Positions 57,428-64,000 of a stretch of 64,000 bases of DNA are shown one piece after another. The translations under genes were made by a program, and so were the position numbers. Source of the stretch: Thauera aminoaromatica S2 (GTDB taxonomy: Bacteria; Pseudomonadota; Gammaproteobacteria; Burkholderiales; Rhodocyclaceae). The stretch's first letter is position 1, and each line of letters begins with the position of its first letter. The notes under the pieces are model-generated. The model was given only the letters and a program-made list of their open reading frames with translations, was not told the origin of the DNA and did no database searches. Location: contig NZ_AMXD01000003.1 in NCBI RefSeq assembly GCF_000310185.1, positions 1 through 64,000 on the forward strand, read 5' to 3'.

Positions 57428-58753
57428 GTGGCGAATCCTGCTGCCACGCTGGGAAGCCCCGGACGGTTCGGTGATCTCAAGCGACGCCTGCTGTTCCTGG
57501 TGGGCGCGCTGATCGTTTATCGGATTGGTGCGCATATCCCGGTTCCGGGAATCGACCCGCAGGGGCTGGCCGAGCTGTTCCAGTCCCAGCAGGGTGGCAT
57601 CCTGGGCGTGTTCAACCTGTTCTCGGGCGGTGCGCTGTCGCGCTTCACCATCTTTGCGCTGGGCATCATGCCCTACATCTCTGCGTCCATCATCATGCAG
57701 TTGATGACCGTGGCGGTGCCTTCGCTGGAGGCGCTAAAGAAGGAAGGCGAGGCGGGGCGACGCAAGATCACGCAATACACACGCTATGGAACCCTTGTGC
57801 TCGCGCTTGCGCAGGCGCTGGGGATCGCGATCGCGCTGGAAGGACAGGCTGGCCTGGTGCTCGAGCCGGGACTGATGTTCCGCTTCGTGACGGTGGCGAC
57901 CTTGGTGACCGGGACGATGTTCCTGATGTGGCTGGGTGAGCAGATCACCGAGCGAGGCATCGGCAACGGCATCTCGATGATCATCTTCGCAGGCATCATT
58001 GCCGGCTTGCCGGCTGCGATCGGTGGCTTGTTCGAACTGGTGCGGACCGGTGCCATGCATCCCTTCACCGCGCTCTTCATCTGCATCCTCGTGGTGCTGG
58101 TGACGGCTTTCGTCGTGTTCGTCGAGCGTGGCCAACGCAAGATCCTGGTGAACTACGCGAAGCGGCAAGTCGGGAACAAGGTGTATGGGGGGCAAAGCTC
58201 GCATCTGCCGTTGAAGTTGAACATGTCGGGCGTGATCCCGCCGATCTTTGCATCGAGCATCATCCTGTTTCCGGCGACGCTGGGGCAGTGGTTCGGTTCC
58301 TCGGAGGGCATGTACTGGTTGCGCGACATCGCATCCACACTGTCTCCCGGTCAGCCGATCTATGTGATGTTGTATGCGGTGGCGATCGTGTTCTTCTGCT
58401 TCTTCTACACGGCGCTGGTGTTCAATGCCCGCGAAACGGCGGACAACCTGAAGAAGAGCGGGGCCTTTGTGCCCGGGATCCGTCCCGGCGACCAAACCGC
58501 GCGCTATATCGACAAGATTCTCATGCGGCTGACGCTGGCCGGGGCGATCTACATCACCCTCGTCTGCCTGCTGCCGGAGTTCCTGATCCTGAAGTGGAAC
58601 GTACCGTTCTATTTCGGCGGCACCTCGCTGCTGATCCTCGTGGTGGTCACGATGGACTTCATGGCCCAGGTCCAGGCGTTCGTGATGTCGCACCAATACG
58701 AGAGTCTGCTGAAAAAGGCGAATTTCAAGGGGGCGGGTCTGCCCGGCAGGTGA
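57428..58753 (+). CDS. secY: Preprotein translocase subunit SecY, GTG start
   Basis: 441 residues with ten membrane helices. [20 protein letters not shown] (TM1), the plug [54 protein letters not shown] and the cytoplasmic loop [20 protein letters not shown] are conserved. The GTG has aaggaaacggtt upstream. Codon use around 57430-58700 is slightly less G/C-ended than in the neighbours. It forms the SecYEG channel with secE at 31530. Confidence 0.98.
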   Translation: MANPAATLGSPGRFGDLKRRLLFLVGALIVYRIGAHIPVPGIDPQGLAELFQSQQGGILGVFNLFSGGALSRFTIFALGIMPYISASIIMQLMTVAVPSLEALKKEGEAGRRKITQYTRYGTLVLALAQALGIAIALEGQAGLVLEPGLMFRFVTVATLVTGTMFLMWLGEQITERGIGNGISMIIFAGIIAGLPAAIGGLFELVRTGAMHPFTALFICILVVLVTAFVVFVERGQRKILVNYAKRQVGNKVYGGQSSHLPLKLNMSGVIPPIFASSIILFPATLGQWFGSSEGMYWLRDIASTLSPGQPIYVMLYAVAIVFFCFFYTALVFNARETADNLKKSGAFVPGIRPGDQTARYIDKILMRLTLAGAIYITLVCLLPEFLILKWNVPFYFGGTSLLILVVVTMDFMAQVQAFVMSHQYESLLKKANFKGAGLPGR

Positions 58754-58757
58754 GCGC

Positions 58758-58976
58758 ATGACGAAGGAAGATGTCATCGAGATGCAAGGTGAGGTCACTG
58801 AGAACCTTCCCAATGCAACGTTCCGCGTCAGGCTCGAAAACGGTCACATGGTCCTTGGACACATCTCCGGAAAGATGCGGATGCACTACATCCGGATCCT
58901 CCCCGGGGACAAGGTGACCGTGCAGCTCACCCCCTATGACCTGACCAAGGGCCGGATCGTTTTCCGGACCAAGTGA
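58758..58976 (+). CDS. infA: Translation initiation factor IF-1
   Basis: 72 residues, an OB fold. [20 protein letters not shown] start, [20 protein letters not shown] and [14 protein letters not shown] end. It starts two bases after secY ends plus spacer gcgc; placement between secY and rpmJ is the common betaproteobacterial order. Confidence 0.98.
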   Translation: MTKEDVIEMQGEVTENLPNATFRVRLENGHMVLGHISGKMRMHYIRILPGDKVTVQLTPYDLTKGRIVFRTK

Positions 58977-59001
58977 AGCTTAAAGAAACAGGAGCAAGAC
59001 C

Positions 59002-59115
59002 ATGAGAGTCCAGGCCTCAGTCAAGCGGCTCTGCCGCAACTGCAAGATCATCCGCCGCAAGGGTGTGGTTCGCGTCATTTGCAGCGATCCGCGGCACAAG
59101 CAACGCCAGGGTTGA
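59002..59115 (+). CDS. rpmJ: 50S ribosomal protein L36
   Basis: 37 residues: [20 protein letters not shown], then [17 protein letters not shown]. The zinc ribbon is intact (C11, C14, C27, H32), so it is the zinc-dependent form. The ribosome site caggagcaagacc lies just upstream. It closes the spc operon; the next promoter starts just before its stop codon. Confidence 0.97.
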   Translation: MRVQASVKRLCRNCKIIRRKGVVRVICSDPRHKQRQG

Positions 59116-59140
59116 TCTACTCGACCGCAGGCATTAGAAT
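59112..59140 (+). promoter_or_regulatory. Sigma70 promoter of the alpha operon
   Basis: TTGATC (59112-59117), 17 bases, TAGAAT (59135-59140), 28 bases before the rpsM ATG. The -35 box overlaps the rpmJ TGA, the second case in this window of a promoter overlapping the preceding stop codon. Confidence 0.7.
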
Positions 59141-59168
59141 TTAACGTTTTTCGTTTCGGGGTATACGG

Positions 59169-59531
59169 ATGGCCCGTATTGCTGGGGTAAACATTCCCAA
59201 TCACAAGCATGCCGAGATCGCGCTGACCGCCATCTATGGGATCGGCCGTTCGCGTGCTCAGAAGATTTGCGACGCTGCCGGCATCGTTCGCTCGGTGAAG
59301 ATCAAGGATCTCACCGAGTCCGACATGGAGAAGCTGCGTGATGAAGTCGCGCGCTTCGTGGTCGAAGGCGACCTGCGTCGTGAAGTCACGATGAACATCA
59401 AGCGACTGATGGACCTGGGCTGCTACCGCGGCGTCCGTCACCGTCGTGGCCTGCCGCTTCGCGGTCAGCGCACCCGCACCAATGCCCGTACCCGCAAGGG
59501 TCCGCGCAAGCCGATCGCCGGCAAGAAGTAA
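59169..59531 (+). CDS. rpsM: 30S ribosomal protein S13
   Basis: 120 residues. [20 protein letters not shown] start, [17 protein letters not shown] (helix-hairpin-helix) and the tRNA-contacting tail [20 protein letters not shown]. Confidence 0.99.
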   Translation: MARIAGVNIPNHKHAEIALTAIYGIGRSRAQKICDAAGIVRSVKIKDLTESDMEKLRDEVARFVVEGDLRREVTMNIKRLMDLGCYRGVRHRRGLPLRGQRTRTNARTRKGPRKPIAGKK

Positions 59532-59543
59532 TAGGATCCGATA

Positions 59544-59933
59544 ATGGCTAAGACTGGAACCAAGGTTCGCAAGAAGGTCAAGAAGAACGTCGCCGAAGGT
59601 ATCGCGCACGTTCACGCGAGCTTCAACAACACCATCATCACCATCACCGACCGCCAAGGCAACGCCCTGTCGTGGGCGACTTCGGGTGGCGCCGGCTTCA
59701 AGGGTTCGCGCAAGAGCACGCCGTTTGCCGCGCAGGTTGCGGCCGAAGCTGCGGGCAAGGTGGCGCAGGAATGTGGCATCAAGAATCTCGAGGTTCGCAT
59801 CAAGGGCCCCGGCCCGGGCCGCGAATCCTCGGTTCGTGCGCTCAATGCGCTGGGGATCAAGATTTCCAGCATCACGGACATCACCCCCATTCCGCACAAC
59901 GGCTGCCGTCCGCCGAAAAAGCGCCGTATCTGA
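59544..59933 (+). CDS. rpsK: 30S ribosomal protein S11
   Basis: 129 residues. [40 protein letters not shown] and the end [18 protein letters not shown]. The Asn-Gly pair near the C-terminus, which in E. coli can isomerise, is kept. Confidence 0.99.
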   Translation: MAKTGTKVRKKVKKNVAEGIAHVHASFNNTIITITDRQGNALSWATSGGAGFKGSRKSTPFAAQVAAEAAGKVAQECGIKNLEVRIKGPGPGRESSVRALNALGIKISSITDITPIPHNGCRPPKKRRI

Positions 59934-59947
59934 CAAGGAGTTGATAA

Positions 59948-60577
59948 GTGGCTCGTAATCTCGATCCCAAGTGCCGTCAGTGCCGTCGCGAAGGCGAAAA
60001 GCTGTTTCTGAAGGGCGAAAAGTGCTTTACCGACAAGTGCTCCATCGAGCGTCGCGCCTACGCGCCCGGCCAGCATGGCCAGCGCTCCGGCCAGCGCCTG
60101 TCGGGCTACGGCGTCCAGCTGCGTGAGAAGCAGAAGATCCGCCGCATCTACGGCGTGCTCGAGCGCCAGTTCCGCAAGGTGTATGCCGAAGCCGACCGCC
60201 GCCGCGGCCAGACCGGCGAGAATCTTCTGCAGCTGCTCGAAGGTCGCCTGGATGCCGTCGCGTATCGCATGGGCTTCGGTGCCTCGCGTGCAGAGGCGCG
60301 CCAGGTGGTGCGTCACAACGGCGTGCTGGTCAATGGCAAGCGCGTCAACATTCCGTCGTATGTGGTTCGTCCGGGCGACGTGGTGGAGCTGACTGAGCGT
60401 GCGCGTGGTCATCTGCGCGTCAAGGCCGCCCTCGAGGCCGCCGAGTCGCGTGGCTTCCCCGAGTGGCTCGAGGTGGACGCGAAGGCCGGCAAGGGCACGT
60501 TCAAGGCCTATCCGGTGCGCAGCGAACTGCCCCCGACGATCAACGAAGGCCTGGTCGTGGAACTGTACTCCCGCTGA
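59948..60577 (+). CDS. rpsD: 30S ribosomal protein S4, GTG start, zinc form
   Basis: 209 residues. N-terminal zinc finger C9, C12, C26, C31 ([21 protein letters not shown]), which the E. coli protein lacks. S4 RNA-binding domain [37 protein letters not shown]. In E. coli S4 represses the alpha operon; the mRNA pseudoknot was not sought in detail. GTG with acaaggagttgata upstream. Confidence 0.98.
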   Translation: MARNLDPKCRQCRREGEKLFLKGEKCFTDKCSIERRAYAPGQHGQRSGQRLSGYGVQLREKQKIRRIYGVLERQFRKVYAEADRRRGQTGENLLQLLEGRLDAVAYRMGFGASRAEARQVVRHNGVLVNGKRVNIPSYVVRPGDVVELTERARGHLRVKAALEAAESRGFPEWLEVDAKAGKGTFKAYPVRSELPPTINEGLVVELYSR

Positions 60578-60616
60578 GCGGGGGGCTGATCCTCTTCTAG
60601 TTCCGAGGAAATGCTG

Positions 60617-61597
60617 ATGCAAAGCAATGCACTGCTGAAACCGCGCATCATCGACGTCCAGAGCACCTCGCCCGTTCAGGCGCGGGTGACGATGGAGCCG
60701 TTCGAGCGCGGTTTCGGTCACACGCTGGGGAATGCGCTTCGGCGCATCCTCCTGTCGTCGCTTCCCGGCCATGCGCCGACCGAAGTGACGATCGAAGGGG
60801 TGCTTCACGAGTACTCCACGCTCGACGGCGTCCGCGAGGACATCGTCGATCTGCTGCTCAACCTGAAGGGCGTGGTGTTCAAGCTCAACGGGCGCAGCGA
60901 GGTCACCGTCCGTCTCGCCAAGGCAGGCGAGGGTGTGGTGACTGCGGCCGACATCGAGGTCGGTCACGACGTCGAGATCATCAATCCCGACCACGTGATC
61001 GCCCACCTCGCGCCGGGCGGCAAGCTCGACATGCAGATCAAGGTCGAGGAAGGCCGCGGCTACGTGCCGGGCAATTCGCGTCCCGAGAACGCGGAGAGCA
61101 AGTCCATCGGTCGCGTCGTGCTCGATGCCTCCTTCGGTCCCGTGCGTCGCGTCAGCTACCTTGTCGAGAGCGCTCGCGTCGAGCAGCGTACCGACCTGGA
61201 TCGCCTGATCATCGACATCGAGACCAACGGTGCGGTCGACCCGGAAGAGGCGATTCGCTACGCCGCCCGGGTTCTCATGGACCAGCTTTCCGTGTTCGCC
61301 GACCTCGAGGGGACGGCACCGGAGCGCGTCGAGGCGGCTTCGCCGACCATCGACCCGGTGCTGCTGCGCCCGGTCGACGATCTGGAGCTCACGGTGCGCT
61401 CGGCCAACTGCCTGAAGGCCGAGAACATCTACTACATCGGCGACCTGATCCAGCGTACCGAGACCGAGCTGCTGAAGACCCCGAACCTGGGCCGCAAGTC
61501 GCTCAACGAGATCAAGGAAGTGTTGGCCTCCCGCGGGCTGACGCTTGGCATGAAACTGGAAAACTGGCCGCCGGCCGGGCTTGAAAAGCTCGGTTGA
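60617..61597 (+). CDS. rpoA: DNA-directed RNA polymerase subunit alpha
   Basis: 326 residues from the ATG at 60617, six bases after gaggaa; another ATG at 60611 abuts this site too closely. N-terminal assembly domain ([20 protein letters not shown]) and C-terminal DNA/activator-binding domain ([33 protein letters not shown]). Completes the core polymerase gene set of the window. Confidence 0.98.
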   Translation: MQSNALLKPRIIDVQSTSPVQARVTMEPFERGFGHTLGNALRRILLSSLPGHAPTEVTIEGVLHEYSTLDGVREDIVDLLLNLKGVVFKLNGRSEVTVRLAKAGEGVVTAADIEVGHDVEIINPDHVIAHLAPGGKLDMQIKVEEGRGYVPGNSRPENAESKSIGRVVLDASFGPVRRVSYLVESARVEQRTDLDRLIIDIETNGAVDPEEAIRYAARVLMDQLSVFADLEGTAPERVEAASPTIDPVLLRPVDDLELTVRSANCLKAENIYYIGDLIQRTETELLKTPNLGRKSLNEIKEVLASRGLTLGMKLENWPPAGLEKLG

Positions 61598-61622
61598 GTC
61601 GCCGGGCAAGTGAGGAATTGAA

Positions 61623-62021
61623 ATGCGTCACCGTAATGGTCTTCGCAAGCTGAACCGTACCAGCAGCCACCGCCAGGCGATGTTCCGCAACATGGCCAAC
61701 TCGCTGCTGCGTCATGAGCTGATCAAGACGACCCTTCCGAAGGCGAAGGAACTTCGCCGCGTGGTCGAGCCGATGATCACCCTGGGCAAGAAGCCCAGCC
61801 TCTCCAACCGCCGCCTGGCCTTCAACCGCCTGCGCGATCGCGACATGGTCGTCAAGCTCTTCGACGAGCTGGGTCCGCGCTACGCCACCCGCAACGGCGG
61901 CTACCTGCGCATCCTGAAGTGTGGTTTCCGCGATGGCGACAACGCCCCGATGGCCTACGTCGAGTTGCTCGACCGTCCGGACGTGGAAGCGGTGGAAGTC
62001 GAGGAAGCCGAGGCCGCGTGA
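61623..62021 (+). CDS. rplQ: 50S ribosomal protein L17
   Basis: 132 residues. [20 protein letters not shown] start, [20 protein letters not shown] and [15 protein letters not shown], with a short acidic tail ([11 protein letters not shown]). Last gene of the alpha operon, followed by a strong terminator. Confidence 0.99.
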   Translation: MRHRNGLRKLNRTSSHRQAMFRNMANSLLRHELIKTTLPKAKELRRVVEPMITLGKKPSLSNRRLAFNRLRDRDMVVKLFDELGPRYATRNGGYLRILKCGFRDGDNAPMAYVELLDRPDVEAVEVEEAEAA

Positions 62022-62041
62022 AACGCGCGACTCGTACGAAG

Positions 62042-62067
62042 AACCGGGCTCAGGCCCGGTTTTTTTT
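62042..62067 (+). terminator. Intrinsic terminator of the alpha operon
   Basis: aaccgggc pairs with gcccggtt over a tcag loop, followed directly by an uninterrupted T-run. It is the cleanest terminator in the window and ends the ribosomal supercluster. Confidence 0.95.
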
Positions 62068-62131
62068 CGCCTGTGCGTGCTAGGGTCGAGCGCAGCGCGC
62101 CCGCGGGCGGACAGGACAGGAGGATGGAACG

Positions 62132-63154
62132 ATGGCAGTGACCTTGGTGACCGGCGGTGCGGGCTACATCGGCTCGCATACCTGCGTCGAGTTGCTCGGC
62201 GCCGGGCAGGACGTGGTGGTGGTGGACGACCTCTCCAACGCGTCCTTCGAGGCGGTGCGGCGGATCGAAGAGCTCGGAGGCAAGCCGCTGACCGGCTTCG
62301 TGGAGGGCGACGTGCGGGACCATGGCGTGCTCGCGCGGGTCTTCGGCGAGCACGAGGTGGCGGCGGTGATCCACTTTGCCGCCAAGAAGGCCGTGGGCGA
62401 GTCGGTGTCCCAACCGCTGGCCTATTACGACAACAACCTGCATGGACTGCTGTCGGTGCTGCAGGCCATGGACGCAGCGGGATGCCGGCGCATGGTGTTC
62501 AGTTCGTCGGCGACGGTGTATGGCGACCCGGCCTCGGTGCCGATCCGCGAGGATTTCCCGACTACGGCGACCAATCCTTACGGCTGGACCAAGCTCATGG
62601 GCGAGCAGATCCTGCGTGATCTCGCCGCCTCGGATCCACGCTGGAACGTGGTGCTGCTGCGTTACTTCAACCCTGTCGGGGCACACGCGAGCGGTCGGAT
62701 CGGCGAGGATCCCGACGGCCTGCCCAACAACCTGATGCCTTTCGTCAGTCAGGTCGCGGTCGGCCGCCTGCCGCGCTTGCGCGTTTTCGGCGACGACTAC
62801 GCGACGCCGGACGGAACCGGGGTGCGCGACTACATCCACGTGGTCGACCTGGCGCTCGGCCATTTGCGCGCGCTCGAGCGCATCGACGAACTCCCCGGCG
62901 TGACGACGCTCAACCTCGGCACCGGGCGCGGCTACAGCGTGCTGGAGATGGTGCGCGCCTTCGAGGCGGCGAGCGGGCGACCGGTCCCCTACGACATCGT
63001 CGCGCGCCGTCCGGGCGATATCGCCGCGTGCTGGGCGGACCCTGCGCGCGCCGAGCAGGTGCTCGGCTGGAAGGCGCAACGAGACCTGCAGGCGATGTGC
63101 GTGGATGCGTGGCGCTGGCAGAGCGGCAACCCGCAGGGCTACGAAGCCGGTTGA
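62132..63154 (+). CDS. galE: UDP-glucose 4-epimerase
   Basis: 340 residues. NAD-binding TGGAGYIGSHTC (7-18), the substrate-side FSSSATVYG, and the catalytic pair Y150/K154 in NPYGWTKLMGEQ. HFAAKKAVGESV and the sugar-binding end RPVPYDIVARRPGDIAACWA are standard. It interconverts UDP-glucose and UDP-galactose for envelope sugars. Ribosome site acaggagg; it has its own transcript after the terminator. Confidence 0.97.
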   Translation: MAVTLVTGGAGYIGSHTCVELLGAGQDVVVVDDLSNASFEAVRRIEELGGKPLTGFVEGDVRDHGVLARVFGEHEVAAVIHFAAKKAVGESVSQPLAYYDNNLHGLLSVLQAMDAAGCRRMVFSSSATVYGDPASVPIREDFPTTATNPYGWTKLMGEQILRDLAASDPRWNVVLLRYFNPVGAHASGRIGEDPDGLPNNLMPFVSQVAVGRLPRLRVFGDDYATPDGTGVRDYIHVVDLALGHLRALERIDELPGVTTLNLGTGRGYSVLEMVRAFEAASGRPVPYDIVARRPGDIAACWADPARAEQVLGWKAQRDLQAMCVDAWRWQSGNPQGYEAG

Positions 63155-63224
63155 GTAACTCGCGGCGCACCGCTCGGGCGCCGCAAAGGGGCGCGGAAGC
63201 CCGGTGGGGTGGATCGGCCGGGGC

Positions 63225-64000
63225 TCAGCCCCCGAGCACCCTGCGCAGGTGCAGGCCGGTATGACTCGCCGGATGCGCGGCGACCTCTTCGGGCGTGCCG
63301 CAGCACACCACCATGCCGCCACCGCCGCCGCCCTCCGGGCCCATGTCGATCAGCCAGTCGGCGGTCTTGATCACGTCGAGATTGTGCTCGATCACGATGA
63401 TCGTGTTGCCGTGCGCGCGCAAGCGCTGCAGCACTGCGATCAGCATCTCGATATCCTGGAAATGCAGGCCGGTGGTCGGCTCGTCGAGGATGTACAGGGT
63501 GCGCCCGGTATCGCGGCGCGACAGCTCGAGCGCGAGCTTGACGCGCTGCGCCTCGCCGCCCGACAGGGTGGTGGCGCTCTGGCCGAGGCGGATGTAGCCC
63601 AGGCCGACGTCCATCAGCGTCTCCAGTTTGCGCGCCACGTTCGGCACCGCGGAGAAGAAACCCAGGGCCTGCTCGACGGTCATCCCCAGCACCTCGTCGA
63701 TCGTCCGCCCCTTGTAGCGGATCTCGAGGGTCTCGCGGTTGTAGCGGCGACCGTGGCAGACGTCGCAGGGCACGTACATGTCGGGCAGGAAGTGCATCTC
63801 CACCCTGACCAGGCCGTCGCCCTGGCAGGCCTCGCAACGCCCGCCGCGCACGTTGAACGAGAAGCGCCCCGGACTGTAGCCGCGCGCGCGGGCCTCGGGC
63901 ACGCCGGCGAAGAGCTCGCGGATCGGGGTCAGCAGGCCGGTGTAGGTCGCCGGGTTGGAGCGTGGGGTGCGCCCGATCGGCGACTGATCGACGTCGATCA
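63225..64000 (-). CDS. uvrA: Excinuclease ABC subunit A, 3' part (start beyond window)
   Basis: 258 codons of the C-terminal part. C-terminal zinc finger ([19 protein letters not shown]), the ABC signature [18 protein letters not shown], Walker [14 protein letters not shown] and the switch His in [12 protein letters not shown] are present. The final part reads [20 protein letters not shown], with two extra glycines where most UvrA have D/S and E, and CC in place of the usual small residues. UvrA scans DNA for damage and loads UvrB. It converges on galE across a small hairpin (gcggcgc/gcgccgc, 63162-63184). Confidence 0.97.
   Translation of the reverse strand, partial: IDVDQSPIGRTPRSNPATYTGLLTPIRELFAGVPEARARGYSPGRFSFNVRGGRCEACQGDGLVRVEMHFLPDMYVPCDVCHGRRYNRETLEIRYKGRTIDEVLGMTVEQALGFFSAVPNVARKLETLMDVGLGYIRLGQSATTLSGGEAQRVKLALELSRRDTGRTLYILDEPTTGLHFQDIEMLIAVLQRLRAHGNTIIVIEHNLDVIKTADWLIDMGPEGGGGGGMVVCCGTPEEVAAHPASHTGLHLRRVLGG

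Overview
The window is GC-rich (first and third codon positions strongly G/C) and reads as a betaproteobacterial chromosome, most likely the Thauera/Azoarcus/Aromatoleum group of Rhodocyclales. This placement is an inference from content: a fused isobutyryl-CoA mutase (IcmF), the polyhydroxyalkanoate granule protein PhaM, an acyl-CoA ligase/Liv-type ABC transporter cluster, and the layout tRNA-Tyr/Gly/Thr-tuf-tRNA-Trp-secE-nusG-rplKAJL-rpoBC, then str, S10, spc and alpha operons in one uninterrupted run.

Bases 1-14.6 kb are accessory-like. They hold the 5' part of a PAS/PAS histidine kinase (minus strand, cut by the window edge); a small ABM-fold protein coupled without a gap to a 992-residue STAND NTPase (DUF4062-like N-terminus plus NB-ARC); a convergent AraC-type regulator; icmF flanked by REP-like repeats; a DUF2721 membrane protein; a two-gene MotA/ExbB-like plus OmpA/MotB-like proton-motor pair on the minus strand; and an outer-membrane barrel gene followed by a small PstS-like periplasmic protein.

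Bases 14.9-24.6 kb form one plus-strand catabolic/uptake module: long-chain-type acyl-CoA synthetase, LivG, LivH, LivM, LivK-like binding protein, (terminator), LivF, a PaaK-like ligase with an altered ATP loop, and an alpha-methylacyl-CoA racemase-like protein that keeps all three expected catalytic residues. The module looks designed to import and CoA-activate an organic acid, plausibly branched, but the substrate cannot be read from sequence.

Bases 24.6-29.5 kb carry phaM, a histidine kinase ending in a receiver-like domain without its phospho-acceptor, a divergent LuxR-type response regulator, a ParA-like ATPase and a membrane-anchored methyltransferase.

From 29.67 kb the window is the transcription/translation supercluster: four tRNAs, two tuf genes that are nucleotide-identical from codon 12 to just past the stop, secE, nusG, rplKAJL, rpoB, rpoC, rpsL, rpsG, fusA, tuf, the S10 and spc operons (rpsJ to rpmJ with secY and infA) and the alpha operon (rpsM-rpsK-rpsD-rpoA-rplQ), which ends at a clear intrinsic terminator. 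Readable sigma70-type promoters precede the tRNA-tuf, str, rplC, rplN and rpsM segments; several have the -10 box inside or next to an inverted repeat. galE and the 3' part of uvrA (minus strand, cut by the edge) close the window.

I found no CRISPR array, transposase, integrase or rRNA gene. The least explained parts are the STAND NTPase pair, the motor-like pair, the barrel/PstS-like pair and the ligase-ABC-racemase module.
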